Source: Actinomyces respiraculi
GTDB taxonomy: Bacteria; Actinomycetota; Actinomycetes; Actinomycetales; Actinomycetaceae
Direction: 5' to 3'
Length of the DNA: 64,000 nucleotides
NCBI RefSeq assembly: GCF_014595995.2
Contig: NZ_CP063989.1
Location: forward strand, 2,046,001-2,110,000
The notes under the pieces are model-generated. The model was not told the origin of the DNA. It saw only the letters and a list, made by a program, of their open reading frames with translations, and did not search any database. A program made the translations under genes and the position numbers. Below are positions 53,970 to 63,145 of this stretch, piece after piece; positions within the stretch are counted from its first letter, which is position 1, and the number at the start of each line of letters is the position of its first letter.

Positions 53970-54090
53970 ATGACAGCCCACGCCGATGACTCCGCCCGCT
54001 CCGCCGACCCCGCTATCGTCTGCGTCCTCGCCCAGGTCTACGTCGACAACATCGACGTCACCCTGCCCCTCTACCGGAGCCTGACCGGCG
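53970..54090 (+). pseudogene. VOC/glyoxalase-like gene, 5' fragment
   Basis: ATG at 53970; AIVCVLAQVYVDNIDVTLPL followed by YRSLTG is the first beta-alpha-beta unit of a vicinal-oxygen-chelate protein. It is cut after about 38 codons by an inverted IS3 fragment. Confidence 0.6.
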
Positions 54091-54094
54091 TCAT

Positions 54095-54375
54095 CCAGGG
54101 CATGCTCAAGGGCTTCCAGGCCAACGCCTCGGTGGTCATCGTCGAACGTGTGAACCAGCCAGCGATCCGACGGCAGAACGCGTCGGTCACGAAGGCGGTG
54201 CAGGCTCCACCGCGCGGCGGTACGCGCACAAGTGGTACCGACGACCCACAGCTGGTTCAGAACATCGGCCGTGACTGCGTAGAGTCCAGACCGGGCCGTG
54301 GGGCAGCAACAGGTGCAGGGGTCGTGGTGCGGGGCCGGCGTCCGCGCACCAGCCCGGCAAAGCCTGCTGCCAGTT
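54095..54375 (-). pseudogene. IS3 fragment, inverted copy of 29010-29290
   Basis: Reads, on the minus strand, the same segment as the IS3 remnant at 29010-29290 (GCCGATGTTCTGAACCAGCT and flanks). Abuts VOC and IS256 pieces. Confidence 0.75.
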
Positions 54376-54640
54376 AACGCCTTCCCCAAGGACGTGTGGA
54401 CCCAGATCTGGTCCAACAACCCCCAAGAACGCCTCAACAAGGAGATCCGCCGACGCACCGACAGCGTCGGCATCTTCCCCGACCGCCAAGCCATCATCCG
54501 CCTGGTCGAAAGCCGTCCCGGCCGAGCAGACCGACCAGCGGGCCGAAGGCCGCCGCTACCTCGGCCTAGACGTCCTCGCCCGCTGCCGCCACAACCCCAC
54601 ACCCCACACCACCACCAAGGACTTGACCAGGAGGGTAGTG
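54376..54640 (+). pseudogene. IS256-family transposase C-terminus
   Basis: FPKDVWTQIWSNNPQERLNK then EIRRRTDSVGIFPDRQAIIRL is the diagnostic C-terminal stretch of IS256 (mutator) transposases. A frameshift near 54510 moves to AEQTDQRAEGRRYLGLDVLA. The N-terminal two-thirds are absent. Confidence 0.85.
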
Positions 54641-54774
54641 TGAATCGTCGTCGAGATCCTCGGCATCATGGTGAATCTTGAGCAATTCCATGATCGCCCA
54701 GGCCCCCGACCCCGGTTACACCCTCAAGCTGGAAGAGCCGGTAAGACCCCACATCCCAAGACGTCGAATCCAGG

Positions 54775-55527
54775 TCAGAAGTCAGCGTGGATCATCCGCC
54801 AGTAGGCCCCACACGCCGCAGGGGCCACCCAGGCAAGGGCCTCGACGTACGTCATCCCGGGACTATCCCACCACGAAGACCATATCGCGAAGTCTCCTCC
54901 GAGCAGCCGGGTGAACACAGCGTTCGGCAGCACCGCGTTGACCCATTCTGGCAGGAGAAGACCCCCCGATCCGCCGCCCGTTAGGATCCACGGCACGAAG
55001 ATGAGCAGCAATTGCCCACCGCCGATGACGAGCACGGCCAGGATCATGGCGCTGAGCGCCGAGCGGAGCAGCACGCTTAAGAACCCTCCGACGAGTGCGA
55101 CCAGGGTCAGCAACAGCCCCATCCGCGCTGCCAGCGCAACGCTCTCCGCTGCGCTGAGCGGCGTCCCTTCAAAGCTCGTGTAGGGATTGCTCACCGCGAT
55201 CATCACCAGCATGGCCACTACCACGGGGAGCGCGGCCATCACCGCCACGCAGCACACCTGAGCACCCAGCAGACGCCGCCGGTCGGCGGCCGCGACCAAG
55301 CTCGCCATGATTGCCCCAGACGGGTACTCCGCCCCCATGACCCATACCCCAAGGAGCATGGCGAGCATTGATGCCGTTTGCGGCCCCGGCACTCCGAGGG
55401 CGTAGGAGAACACGCACACGGCAACCACCGTGGCGCCCATAACGACCCAGACCGTCAACGAGCACGCGGCCTTGTACAACTCCGCGAGAAACACACGCCC
55501 AAAACCTGGCCTCGTCGTGACCCTCAT
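54775..55527 (-). CDS. ABC-2 type permease, antibiotic-immunity class
   Basis: 250 aa, six membrane segments, starting RVFLAELYKAACSLTVWVVMG. Typical of LanE/BcrB-like permeases with an N-terminal K-rich amphipathic start and a first long outside loop after GAEYPSGAIMASL. ATG overlaps the ATPase stop (ATGA). Probably exports or extracts a peptide antibiotic or bacteriocin; no precursor or modifying enzyme gene lies nearby. Confidence 0.83.
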   Translation of the reverse strand: MRVTTRPGFGRVFLAELYKAACSLTVWVVMGATVVAVCVFSYALGVPGPQTASMLAMLLGVWVMGAEYPSGAIMASLVAAADRRRLLGAQVCCVAVMAALPVVVAMLVMIAVSNPYTSFEGTPLSAAESVALAARMGLLLTLVALVGGFLSVLLRSALSAMILAVLVIGGGQLLLIFVPWILTGGGSGGLLLPEWVNAVLPNAVFTRLLGGDFAIWSSWWDSPGMTYVEALAWVAPAACGAYWRMIHADF

Positions 55528-56405
55528 CGTGCCACATCCCCTTCGCGGCTCCGCGCAACCGCATCGAAGTAGAAGTCGGAAATCGTTCCCCTCGAGGCGG
55601 CTGCCTCCTCGATACCTACCCCCGCCTCGGCCAGGGCACGGATCGCCTCGTCCAGGCTCACGCCGATGACGAACCAGGAGTCGCGCCCCGCCCGCTCAAC
55701 CTGCCAGCCCCGCCGAGCCGCCACATCGCTGAAGCGCTCCGAATCATGGACCCGCAGCCGCACTCCTTGGATTTGCCGGAGGTCCGCCACGGGTCTGTCT
55801 GCGACAACACGCCCGTCGTTGAGCACGATTACGCGATCGCCCACCGACTCCAGTTCCGCCAGCAGGTGGGACGAGACCAGCACCGCCCGCCCCTCGCGAG
55901 CGAGATCCCTCAGCAGGTCGCCAAGCCACCGGACACCCTCCGGGTCCAAGCCAACGAACGGCTCATCCAGGATCAGGTTGTCCGGCTCTCCGAGCAGTGC
56001 CGCAGCGATCGACAGCCGCTGCCGCATTCCGAGGGAGTACGATCTCACCCGCCGCCGAGCAGCGTCGCCCAGCCCCGCCTCGTCCAAGCAAACCGGTACG
56101 CGAGAGGTGCTGGCCCCTATCGCCAACGCGAGCGCTTTGAGACTCTGCTCCCCTGTGCGTGAGCCGACCCAGTACTCCGGACCGAATACGACGCCGATCC
56201 GTCGAGCCCCTTCACGTGCATTCATGCGCAAGCTTCCCGCATCCACGGCGATGAGCCCCAGGAGCGCCTTGATGACCGTCGTTTTTCCCGCCCCGTTCCG
56301 CCCCACGAGGCAGGATACCTCTCCATCCGGGACCGTGAAGGAAACCCCCTTCAGGGCGCGCACAGAACCGTACGACTTACTCACATCACGACACTCCATC
56401 ACCAT
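55524..56405 (-). CDS. ABC transporter ATPase, BcrA/LanF-like
   Basis: About 293 aa from ATG 56405 (an ATG two codons later is also possible). Walker A GRNGAGKT near 36, signature YSLGMRQRLSIAAAL near 122, Walker B LILDEPFVGLDPEG, switch SSHLLAE. The C-terminal segment ends in a membrane-partner domain with SDFYFDAVARS. First gene of a two-gene exporter. Start region lies in AT-richer DNA. 56406-56530 has no gene. Confidence 0.88.
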   Translation of the reverse strand: MVMECRDVSKSYGSVRALKGVSFTVPDGEVSCLVGRNGAGKTTVIKALLGLIAVDAGSLRMNAREGARRIGVVFGPEYWVGSRTGEQSLKALALAIGASTSRVPVCLDEAGLGDAARRRVRSYSLGMRQRLSIAAALLGEPDNLILDEPFVGLDPEGVRWLGDLLRDLAREGRAVLVSSHLLAELESVGDRVIVLNDGRVVADRPVADLRQIQGVRLRVHDSERFSDVAARRGWQVERAGRDSWFVIGVSLDEAIRALAEAGVGIEEAAASRGTISDFYFDAVARSREGDVAR

Positions 56406-56577
56406 ACGACAACAACTTTCTCGGCCGCCAGAATAGACAACGTCTCCAACCCTCCCAGTTAACTCCATCCGACTTGCACTAAATCTCCACCCCTTCTCCC
56501 GAATGAACCATCGAAGTCGCGCCAGTCAAAGAAGGTTATTCAGGGTCATGTTTGAGTTTTGACGTGTTGCAGTAGAG

Positions 56578-56643
56578 TGACAGCTCGTTTCTTGAGATAA
56601 TTTGTTTATGAGCAATCAAATTCCTCAAGACAACGAGCTGTCA
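56578..56643 (+). other. long hairpin in front of the IS5 transposase
   Basis: 12-bp arms TGACAGCTCGTT / AACGAGCTGTCA, then CTTGAG/CTCAAG and AATTTG/CAAATT inside. In mRNA arriving from outside it would hold the start region closed, a known way for IS elements to limit transposase. Confidence 0.6.
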
Positions 56644-56691
56644 TCATGACAGTTTAGTACAGGGCTGAGCAAGGAGCAATTCGCCAACCTG

Positions 56692-57393
56692 GTGACTTGG
56701 GTCAAGGGAGGACTCGATGGTCAGTACATCCCGCCTCGTTTAGGGTTGGGGAGAGCGGTGCGTGCGTGCTTGATCTACGTGCGCCACAACCTGTCCCAGG
56801 CCTATGTCGGCGAGATGATGGGAGTCTCGCAGCCCACGATCAGTCGGGCCGTGTGTGCGCTTACCGCCTTGACAGGCCAGGCCCTGGAGGGCTGGCTGTT
56901 GACGGCGCAAGAGATAGACCCACGCCAGTCCTACGTGCTGGACGGCACGCCTCTTCCTTGTTGGGCCTGGAAGGACCACAACGGCCTCTACAGCGGCAAG
57001 CACCGGCGCACTGGCCTGAGCCTGCAGGTCCTAGTCACCCTGGATGGACGACTTGTGTGGGCCGCGGACCCACTGCCTGGCAGTGCGCACGACGTGCGCG
57101 CTCTAGACGTCTCGGGCCTGTTGGAGGTGCTGGACCCAGCCACCATCATCGCTGACAAAGGCTACATCGGGCGCGGTCTGATCACCCCGCCAAAGAAAAC
57201 CTCCAACACTCAACGCAGTGAATTAGACAAGGAACACGCACGCGACATAAACAAAATCAGATATGTTGTCGAACGACTTATCGCGCACCTGAAAAACTGC
57301 CGTATACTCGCCACCAGTTACCGCCCTCCCCATCACACCCACAAAGAAATCATCACAGCCACCCTCTCACTATTCACCTACGCCACCAACTGA
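56692..57393 (+). CDS. IS5-family transposase (DDE)
   Basis: 233 aa from GTG 56692. Helix-turn-helix LSQAYVGEMMGVSQPTISRA, first catalytic Asp in VLDGTPLPCWAW, second in IADKGYIGRGLITPP, Glu in YVVERLIAHLKN. The frame continues upstream to 56650 (FSTGLSKEQFANL) without an ATG and hits a stop at 56647, so the true start may be damaged or is the GTG. Core otherwise complete. Confidence 0.88.
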   Translation: MTWVKGGLDGQYIPPRLGLGRAVRACLIYVRHNLSQAYVGEMMGVSQPTISRAVCALTALTGQALEGWLLTAQEIDPRQSYVLDGTPLPCWAWKDHNGLYSGKHRRTGLSLQVLVTLDGRLVWAADPLPGSAHDVRALDVSGLLEVLDPATIIADKGYIGRGLITPPKKTSNTQRSELDKEHARDINKIRYVVERLIAHLKNCRILATSYRPPHHTHKEIITATLSLFTYATN

Positions 57394-57402
57394 ATAACCT
57401 TC

Positions 57403-57705
57403 ACGGCCTGGTCCAGGATTGCCCTGACGTGCTTGTCGGCGTTGTTACGCATGGATCGGGTGAGGCTCCAGCCGGTGAGCATGTCGGTCATGCTCAGGGT
57501 GCGGGCGAGCTCACCCTTGAGCACCGGGCCGCGGTGGGCGACGGTATCGACCTCGAAGAACCCAGCGGACTGCTCGACCTCGTCACCGTCCTTGCGGATC
57601 GCGATGGAGCTGAGCAGCAGCGGCCCGGCCTTCGTGGCGCTCTTGCCACGCAGCCGGTCCTTGGCCCTGGCCGGTGCGAGATAGCGGTCAATGGTCGCCG
57701 CGCGT
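57403..57705 (-). pseudogene. ISNCY-type transposase fragment
   Basis: Minus strand reads ATIDRYLAPARAKDRLRGKS, then KAGPLLLSSIAIRKDGDEVE and FFEVDTVAHRGPVLKGELAR, a close match in layout to the integrase core of ISNCY transposases. It stops at AILDQA where the IS5 element begins. No matching continuation on the other side of the IS5. Confidence 0.75.
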
Positions 57706-57780
57706 GGCGTGCCACAGACAGGATGATGACAGGAGCCGGGCGCACCCGAATCATGTCACGTCGTCGCCGCCCGACGGCGC
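57695..57780. repeat. 86-bp repeat, copy 2
   Basis: Direct copy of 52794-52879, here at the 5' side of the ISNCY fragment; the pair brackets 4.9 kb containing the IS relics and the LanFE-like exporter. Confidence 0.75.
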
Positions 57781-57961
57781 CCCCATCCCGAGGAACACGC
57801 ACCGCGCACGCCACAACCCACTGCGGGCCGGCCTGGCGGTGGCCCAGTCCGGGCGCGCCTTGTCGAAAGGGTCACGGCGCGCCCACCCCCACTACACCCT
57901 CGATTGCGAAGAGCGACAAAGCCCCTGGCGTTGGCAGGGCCGCGTGTGGGACTATCGGCCC

Positions 57962-58459
57962 ATGGCTTCCATCATGGTGCACGGTGCTGCTGTCTCCACT
58001 GTCGGTGAGCTTCCCGCTGTCGGCTCGCCTGCTCCGGCTTTCACGCTCGTCGGTGCTGACCTGGCTGAGGTCACCAGCCAGTCGCTGGCCGGGCGCCGCG
58101 TCGTGGTCTCAATCTTCCCGTCGGTCGACACGGGCGTGTGCGCCCAGTCGGTGCGCGAGTTCAACAAGCGGGCATCCTCGCTGGACAACACCACGGTGCT
58201 GTGCGTGAGCAAGGACCTGCCCTTCGCCCAGGCGCGCTTCTGCGGGGCCGAGGGGCTGTCCGACGTCGTGACCGCCTCCGCCTTCCGCTCCTCCTTCGGG
58301 GACGACTACGGCGTGACCATGGCCGACGGGCCGCTGGCCGGCCTGCTGGCGCGCGCGGTCGTGGTCATCGGGGCCGACGGCGTCGTGCTCCACACCGAGC
58401 AGGTCGCCGAGACCGGTGACGAGCCGGACTACGACGCCGCCCTCGCCGCCCTCGCCTGA
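57962..58459 (+). CDS. tpx: thiol peroxidase
   Basis: 165 aa peroxiredoxin reducing hydroperoxides with thioredoxin. Peroxidatic Cys60 in VDTGVCAQSVREF, resolving Cys94 in ARFCGAEGL, Tpx-specific FPSVDT. ATG at 57962 lacks a ribosome site; GACTAT lies six bases upstream, so a leaderless mRNA is likely. Single gene next to IS debris. Confidence 0.95.
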   Translation: MASIMVHGAAVSTVGELPAVGSPAPAFTLVGADLAEVTSQSLAGRRVVVSIFPSVDTGVCAQSVREFNKRASSLDNTTVLCVSKDLPFAQARFCGAEGLSDVVTASAFRSSFGDDYGVTMADGPLAGLLARAVVVIGADGVVLHTEQVAETGDEPDYDAALAALA

Positions 58460-58499
58460 CACACGCGGCGCAAGCGCAGTCTCGGGGCGGGCACGGCGC

Positions 58500-58640
58500 A
58501 CAGACTGCCAAGACGCAGCAAAGAGACGCACCACCACCGATCGCCTGTACAACACCGGCCGCCCCCACCAGGCGCCGTCTGGGCGTCCCACACCCCAGCA
58601 GGTGTGGGACGCCCAGCGCATCATCTGCTCAGCCCCAGAC
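58500..58640 (+). pseudogene. transposase tail scrap
   Basis: In-frame DRLYNTGRPHQAPSGRPTP resembles the YNxxRPHQ end of integrase-core transposases. Overlaps the terminator hairpin. Low certainty. Confidence 0.35.
58579..58616. terminator. bidirectional hairpin, tpx / glyoxylate operon
   Basis: 16-bp perfect stem (58579-58594 with 58601-58616), 6-nt loop, between convergent tpx and the NCS1 permease gene. Confidence 0.8.
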
Positions 58641-58690
58641 AACGAGGTACTGGCCGAGCACACCTGGCCCGCGCCCGGATCGGCAGGGCC

Positions 58691-60202
58691 TCACCCCTGC
58701 GTCTGCTGGGCCCGAGCGCCGGGCACGGGGGCGGCCTCCTCCCCTCGCATCCGCATCACCACCCAGTAGCACAGTGCCCCCAGCGGGGCGGCGATGAACC
58801 AGGAGAAGGGTGCCAGCGCCCGACACAGTTCGAAGGGCAGCAGCGCGATGGCCAGCGCCACGATGGCGGCCGGGATAAGGGCGAACGCGGCGTTGAGGTT
58901 GACGCCCTTGTGGTAGTAGTACCGCCCGTCCGGCGCCGGGGAGTACAGGTCTCGCAGGTCGATGCGCGCGCGCTTGTAGTAGAAGTAGTCGAGCACCAGG
59001 ATCCCGAAGAAGGGCCCCAGCAGGGCGCCCAAGGACCCCAGGAAGTAGGTGATGGCGGTGGGGCTGCCGTACAGGTTCCAGGGGGTGACGACGATGGAGG
59101 CGACGACAGCCACGATCCCACCCACCCGGAAGGACACCCTCTTGGGATTGACATTCGACAGGTCGAAGGCCGCCGAGACGAAGTTGGCCACGATGTTGAC
59201 CCCGATGGTCGCCACGATGAAGCCCAGGCTCACCACGTAGAACACCACGTTGTTATCGATGCGGGCGAGCAGGTCGCCCGGGTCGTGGAAGGCCTCCCCG
59301 TAGACCTTGATGGCAGCCGCCGAGCACAGCACCGAGGTCATGGCGAAGGCCGTCCAGTTCAGGGGCAGGCCCAGGACGTTGCCCAGCACCATGGAGCGGG
59401 CAGACGGCGCATAGCGAGCGAAGTCGGAGAAGTTGAGCATGAGGGTCGCCAGTGTCCCCACGGTCAGTCCCACGGTGACCAGCACCTGGTAGACCTGGTG
59501 GCCCGCCGACGGGGTGACGCCGTCGGCGTTGACCATCCAGTCGAACTGCCAGTCGGCCTGCCACAGCATCCACACGCCCAGGCCAATCATGATGACCCAG
59601 ATGACGGGGCCCGCCAGCCCCTGGAAGTGGCGCACCGCGTCCATGCCCCGCCACACGATGAGCAGCTGGATGGCCGACAGTGCCAGGAAGGCCACCCATC
59701 CCGACACGCGCAGCCCCAGGATCGGGTAGTCCCAGGACTGGAACGCGGGCACCATGCGCATGAGCAGCAGTTCCAGGGAGATTGAGGCCAGGTACGTCTG
59801 GATGCCGTACCAGGCGATGGCCACAAGCCCGCGCACCACCGCAGGGAAGTTGGCGCCCCAGACCCCCCAGGTCACCCGTGAGATGACCGGGTAGGGGGCG
59901 CCGGTCTCGTAGCCCATGAGGCCCGAGACGCAGCAGGCCGCGAAGATGATGAGCGTGGCCACCAGCACACCGACGACGATGGCCAGGGGCGTCATGCCCA
60001 TGAGCGCTCCGGTCCCGATGAACAGGGCCGCAGCGAAGGTGTAGTTCGAGGCGTTGTGCGCATCGTTCATCCACAGGGAGAACAGGGAGTAGCCGTTCCA
60101 GGTTCGGTCGTCCGGTCGGGCCGGAGCGAGATCCTCATTGAACAGTCGTCCGTCAGCGTCACCGCGACTGAGTTCGTCGCGGTCGACTTCCACAGCTTTC
60201 AT
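58691..60202 (-). CDS. NCS1 family permease
   Basis: 503 aa, about 12 membrane helices. Family: cytosine/purine, uracil, thiamine, allantoin transporters. Typical stretch RPDDRTWNGYSLFSLWMNDA in the first helix and LGVWMLWQ, plus the conserved NFSDFARY of helix 6-7. ATG at 60202 with AAGGAGAAG. It ends the operon with gcl, so the likely substrate feeds glyoxylate, for example allantoin or a hydantoin. No allantoinase is seen here. Confidence 0.9.
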   Translation of the reverse strand: MKAVEVDRDELSRGDADGRLFNEDLAPARPDDRTWNGYSLFSLWMNDAHNASNYTFAAALFIGTGALMGMTPLAIVVGVLVATLIIFAACCVSGLMGYETGAPYPVISRVTWGVWGANFPAVVRGLVAIAWYGIQTYLASISLELLLMRMVPAFQSWDYPILGLRVSGWVAFLALSAIQLLIVWRGMDAVRHFQGLAGPVIWVIMIGLGVWMLWQADWQFDWMVNADGVTPSAGHQVYQVLVTVGLTVGTLATLMLNFSDFARYAPSARSMVLGNVLGLPLNWTAFAMTSVLCSAAAIKVYGEAFHDPGDLLARIDNNVVFYVVSLGFIVATIGVNIVANFVSAAFDLSNVNPKRVSFRVGGIVAVVASIVVTPWNLYGSPTAITYFLGSLGALLGPFFGILVLDYFYYKRARIDLRDLYSPAPDGRYYYHKGVNLNAAFALIPAAIVALAIALLPFELCRALAPFSWFIAAPLGALCYWVVMRMRGEEAAPVPGARAQQTQG

Positions 60203-60284
60203 CGTGCTTCTCCTTACGCCGTTGTATGGGAATGACAGTGGATGGTCGGTCGGGTAGTCGGGTCGTTGGTGGGTGCGGCCCACC

Positions 60285-60313
60285 AGGGGCACCACGACGA
60301 CGGCGGTGCCCCT
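60285..60313 (-). other. intercistronic hairpin gcl / permease
   Basis: AGGGGCACC / GGTGCCCCT, 9-bp stem with 11-base loop in the 152-base gap; may dampen permease expression. Confidence 0.5.
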
Positions 60314-60354
60314 GGGGCCGCTGGACGGCTCAAGCTGTGGGCGGTGCTGCCCGC

Positions 60355-62154
60355 TCAGCCGGACTGGCGGGCCTCCTCACCCCTGCGCAGGCCAACCGCC
60401 TGCGGGGCGTCGACGGGCAGGTCCTCGGCGGTGGGCTCGAACTCGTTGACCGCATCGATGGCCGTCCCCATCGAGATATTGGTGACGCGCTCGAGAATGA
60501 CCTCGACCACCACCGGCACGCGGTCGCGCAGCGCGGTCTCCCGGGCGCCTGCCAGGGCCTGGGACAGCTCCTCGGGGGTGCGCACGCGCACGGCCCGGCA
60601 CCCCAGGGCCTCAACCACGCCCACATGGTCGACGCCGTAGCCCTCGGTGGCGGGAACGTTGATGTTCTCGAAGGAGAGCTGAACCTGGTAGTCCATGTCA
60701 AAGCTGCGCTGGGCCTGGCGGATGAGCCCCAGGTAGGCGTTGTTGACCACGACGTGGACGTAGGGGATCTGGAACTGGGCGGCCACGGCCAGCTCCTCGA
60801 TGAGGAACTGGAAGTCGTAGTCGCCCGACAGGGCCACCACCGGGGTGTCCGGGTCGGCCACGGAGGCCCCGATGGCGGCCGGGATGGTCCAGCCCAGCGG
60901 ACCGGCCTGACCGGCGTTGACCCAGTGGCGGGGCCGGTAGACGTGGAGCATCTGGGCGGCGGCGATCTGGGACAGGCCGATGGTGGTGACGTACCGGGTC
61001 TCGGGGCCGAAGGCGCGGCACATCTCCTCGTAGACCCGCTGCGGCTTCATGGGCACGTTGTCGAAATGGGTCTTGCGCAGCAGGGTGGCCTTGCGCTCGT
61101 TGCACTCGGACACCCAGGTCCCGTATCGCTCCAGGGGAGCGCCGTAACGCTGGCGGGCGGCCTCGAGCAGGGTGCGCAGGGCGGCCCCGGCATCGGAGAC
61201 CGACCAGAAGTCGGGCGGGAAGACCCGGCCGATCTGCGTGGCCTCGATGTCGATGTGGACGAAGCGGCGCCCCTCGCGGTAGGTGTCGATGTTGCCGGTG
61301 TGCCGGGCCGCCCACCGGTTGCCCACGCCGATGACCAGGTCTGAGTCCAGGAAGGTGGCGTTGGCGTAGCGCTGGGAGGTCTGGATGCCCGCCATGCCCT
61401 GAGCGAGCCGGTGGTCGTCGGGAATGGCCCCCCAGCCCATGAGGGTGGAGATGACGGGCACACCCAGGTACTCGGCCAGGGCCACCAGGTCGTCGCAGGC
61501 GTCGGCGTTGATGATGCCGCCACCGGCGATGAGCAGGGGGTGCTCGGCCTCGTCGAGCATGTCCAGGATGCGCTCGGCCTGGTAGTGCGACATGACGGGA
61601 CGGGCCACCGGCAACGGCTCGTAGGCGTCGATGTCGAAGTCGATCTCGCTCATCTGGACGTCCATGGGCAGGTCGATGAGCACCGGGCCGGGGCGGTCGG
61701 AGCGCATGAGTTGGAAGGCCTTGGCGAAGGTGCCGGGGATCTGGGCGGCCTCCAGGACAGTGACCGCCATCTTGGTCACCGGGGCGGCCACCGCGGCGAT
61801 GTCGACGGCCTGGAACTCCTCCTTGTGGAGCATGGGGCGGGTGGCCTGGCCGGTCAGGCACAGGATGGGGATGGAATCGGCGCCGGCGGAGTACAGGCCG
61901 GTGACCATGTCCGTCCCTCCCGGCCCCGAGGTCCCGATGCACACCCCGATGTTGCCTGCGCACGCGCGGGTGTAGCCCTCGGCCATGTGGGAGGCGCCCT
62001 CGACGTGGCGCGCCAGCACGTGCCTGATCCCTCCGTGCTGCTTCATCGCCGAGTACAGGGGGTTGATGGCCGCCCCGGGAACGCCGAAGGCCTGTGTCGC
62101 CCCCTCCTTGGCCAGGATGAGGACGATTGCGTCAACTGCTCGCATTCGTGCCAT
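60355..62154 (-). CDS. gcl: glyoxylate carboligase
   Basis: 599 aa ThDP enzyme: two glyoxylates to tartronate semialdehyde plus CO2. Full length. At the position of the usual ThDP-activating Glu it has [13 protein letters not shown], the Val found in true Gcl, which separates it from acetolactate synthase. ThDP motif [20 protein letters not shown] then NNAYLG. Next to tartronate-semialdehyde reductase and hyi, the classical glyoxylate unit. ATG at 62154. Confidence 0.95.
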   Translation of the reverse strand: MARMRAVDAIVLILAKEGATQAFGVPGAAINPLYSAMKQHGGIRHVLARHVEGASHMAEGYTRACAGNIGVCIGTSGPGGTDMVTGLYSAGADSIPILCLTGQATRPMLHKEEFQAVDIAAVAAPVTKMAVTVLEAAQIPGTFAKAFQLMRSDRPGPVLIDLPMDVQMSEIDFDIDAYEPLPVARPVMSHYQAERILDMLDEAEHPLLIAGGGIINADACDDLVALAEYLGVPVISTLMGWGAIPDDHRLAQGMAGIQTSQRYANATFLDSDLVIGVGNRWAARHTGNIDTYREGRRFVHIDIEATQIGRVFPPDFWSVSDAGAALRTLLEAARQRYGAPLERYGTWVSECNERKATLLRKTHFDNVPMKPQRVYEEMCRAFGPETRYVTTIGLSQIAAAQMLHVYRPRHWVNAGQAGPLGWTIPAAIGASVADPDTPVVALSGDYDFQFLIEELAVAAQFQIPYVHVVVNNAYLGLIRQAQRSFDMDYQVQLSFENINVPATEGYGVDHVGVVEALGCRAVRVRTPEELSQALAGARETALRDRVPVVVEVILERVTNISMGTAIDAVNEFEPTAEDLPVDAPQAVGLRRGEEARQSG

Positions 62155-62160
62155 GACTTC

Positions 62161-63135
62161 TCACTTCCGATCATTACGGTGGGTGCCGCTGAGCAGTTCT
62201 GCCACCTGGACCACTGCGGCGTGGTCCAGGTCGGCCCACCCGTTGGCGACAGCGGCGTTGAACGCCTGGGTGACCGTGTCGAGAACGGGCAGGACGCAGC
62301 CGACCGAGCCGGCCAGGTCCTGCACGATTCCCATGTCCTTGGCGTGGAGCCCCACGGTGAAGGTCGGGGAGAAGTCGCGGGCGAGGACGGCCGGGGCCTT
62401 GAGCTCCATGATCCGTGAGCCCGCCAGTCCGCCGGACAACGCCCTCAGGGCGCTCTCGGCGTCAACGCCGCCGGCCTGAAGGAGGAGGACCGCCTCGCCC
62501 AGCGCGGCCAGGCCGGCCCCGACAATCAGCTGGTTGGCGGCCTTGACCACCTGACCCGAGCCCGCCGGTCCCAGGTGCGTGATGGTGGTGCCCATGGCCT
62601 CCAGCAGGGGCCGGGCCCGCTCCAGTGCCCGTTCGGGACCGCCGACCATGATGGTCAGGGTCCCGGCCCGGGCCCCGGCCACGCCCCCGGAGACGGGGGC
62701 GTCCAGGACCTCGATCCCCAGCTCCTCCCCCCGCGAGGCCAGCTCGCGCGCCTGCCGGGGGTTGACGGTGCTCATGTCGATGAGCAGGGTGCCGGAGGGC
62801 ACGGTTTGTGCCACGCCGCCCTCCCGGTCGACGACGTCGCGTACGACGGCGCCGTCGGGGAGCATGGTGATGACGACGTCGGCGCCTCGGAGGGTCTCGG
62901 TAAGACTGTGGCAGACTCTGCCCCCGACTGCCGCGAAGCGCTCCAGACGCTGGGGGGCGCGCGAGCCCCCGCGGACCTGGTAGCCGGCCCGAAGGAGCCT
63001 GAGGGACATGGGCAGCCCCATGGCCCCCAGGCCGACGAAGGCGATCGTCTCACCCCGGGGGCCGGCGGCAGGGCCCCGCCCCGTCGGCCCGGTGCGGGTA
63101 GACGGCTCGACGGCGTCGCTGTGCGTCATCGTCAT
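62161..63135 (-). CDS. glxR: tartronate semialdehyde reductase
   Basis: 324 aa beta-hydroxyacid dehydrogenase: reduces tartronate semialdehyde to D-glycerate. NAD site GLGAMGLPMSLRLLRAG (about 37-53), substrate motif DAPVSGGVAGARAGTLTIMVGG, catalytic Lys in GSGQVVKAANQL, and KDMGI near the end. N-terminal 30 residues are low complexity. ATG 63135 preferred over ATG 63129. Close homologues act on other 3-hydroxyacids (HPR/threonate), but gcl beside it favours this role. Confidence 0.9.
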   Translation of the reverse strand: MTMTHSDAVEPSTRTGPTGRGPAAGPRGETIAFVGLGAMGLPMSLRLLRAGYQVRGGSRAPQRLERFAAVGGRVCHSLTETLRGADVVITMLPDGAVVRDVVDREGGVAQTVPSGTLLIDMSTVNPRQARELASRGEELGIEVLDAPVSGGVAGARAGTLTIMVGGPERALERARPLLEAMGTTITHLGPAGSGQVVKAANQLIVGAGLAALGEAVLLLQAGGVDAESALRALSGGLAGSRIMELKAPAVLARDFSPTFTVGLHAKDMGIVQDLAGSVGCVLPVLDTVTQAFNAAVANGWADLDHAAVVQVAELLSGTHRNDRK

Positions 63136-63145
63136 GCCCTGCCCG

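Larger units (their letters stand above)
56531..57402 (+). mobile_element. IS5-family insertion sequence, 872 bp
   Basis: Perfect 13-bp terminal inverted repeats GAAGGTTATTCAG (56531-56543) and CTGAATAACCTTC (57390-57402) enclose one transposase gene whose stop lies inside the right repeat. No target duplication is obvious. It interrupts an ISNCY relic that continues at 57403. Confidence 0.85.

Noticed and set aside
53799..54602. 267-codon minus-strand ORF
   Set aside because: It crosses the motif array, the VOC scrap and IS3/IS256 pieces; an accidental frame.
54775..56405. Lanthipeptide or bacteriocin biosynthesis cluster
   Set aside because: Only the exporter/immunity-type ABC pair is present; no precursor peptide, LanB/C/M or protease gene was found on either strand nearby.
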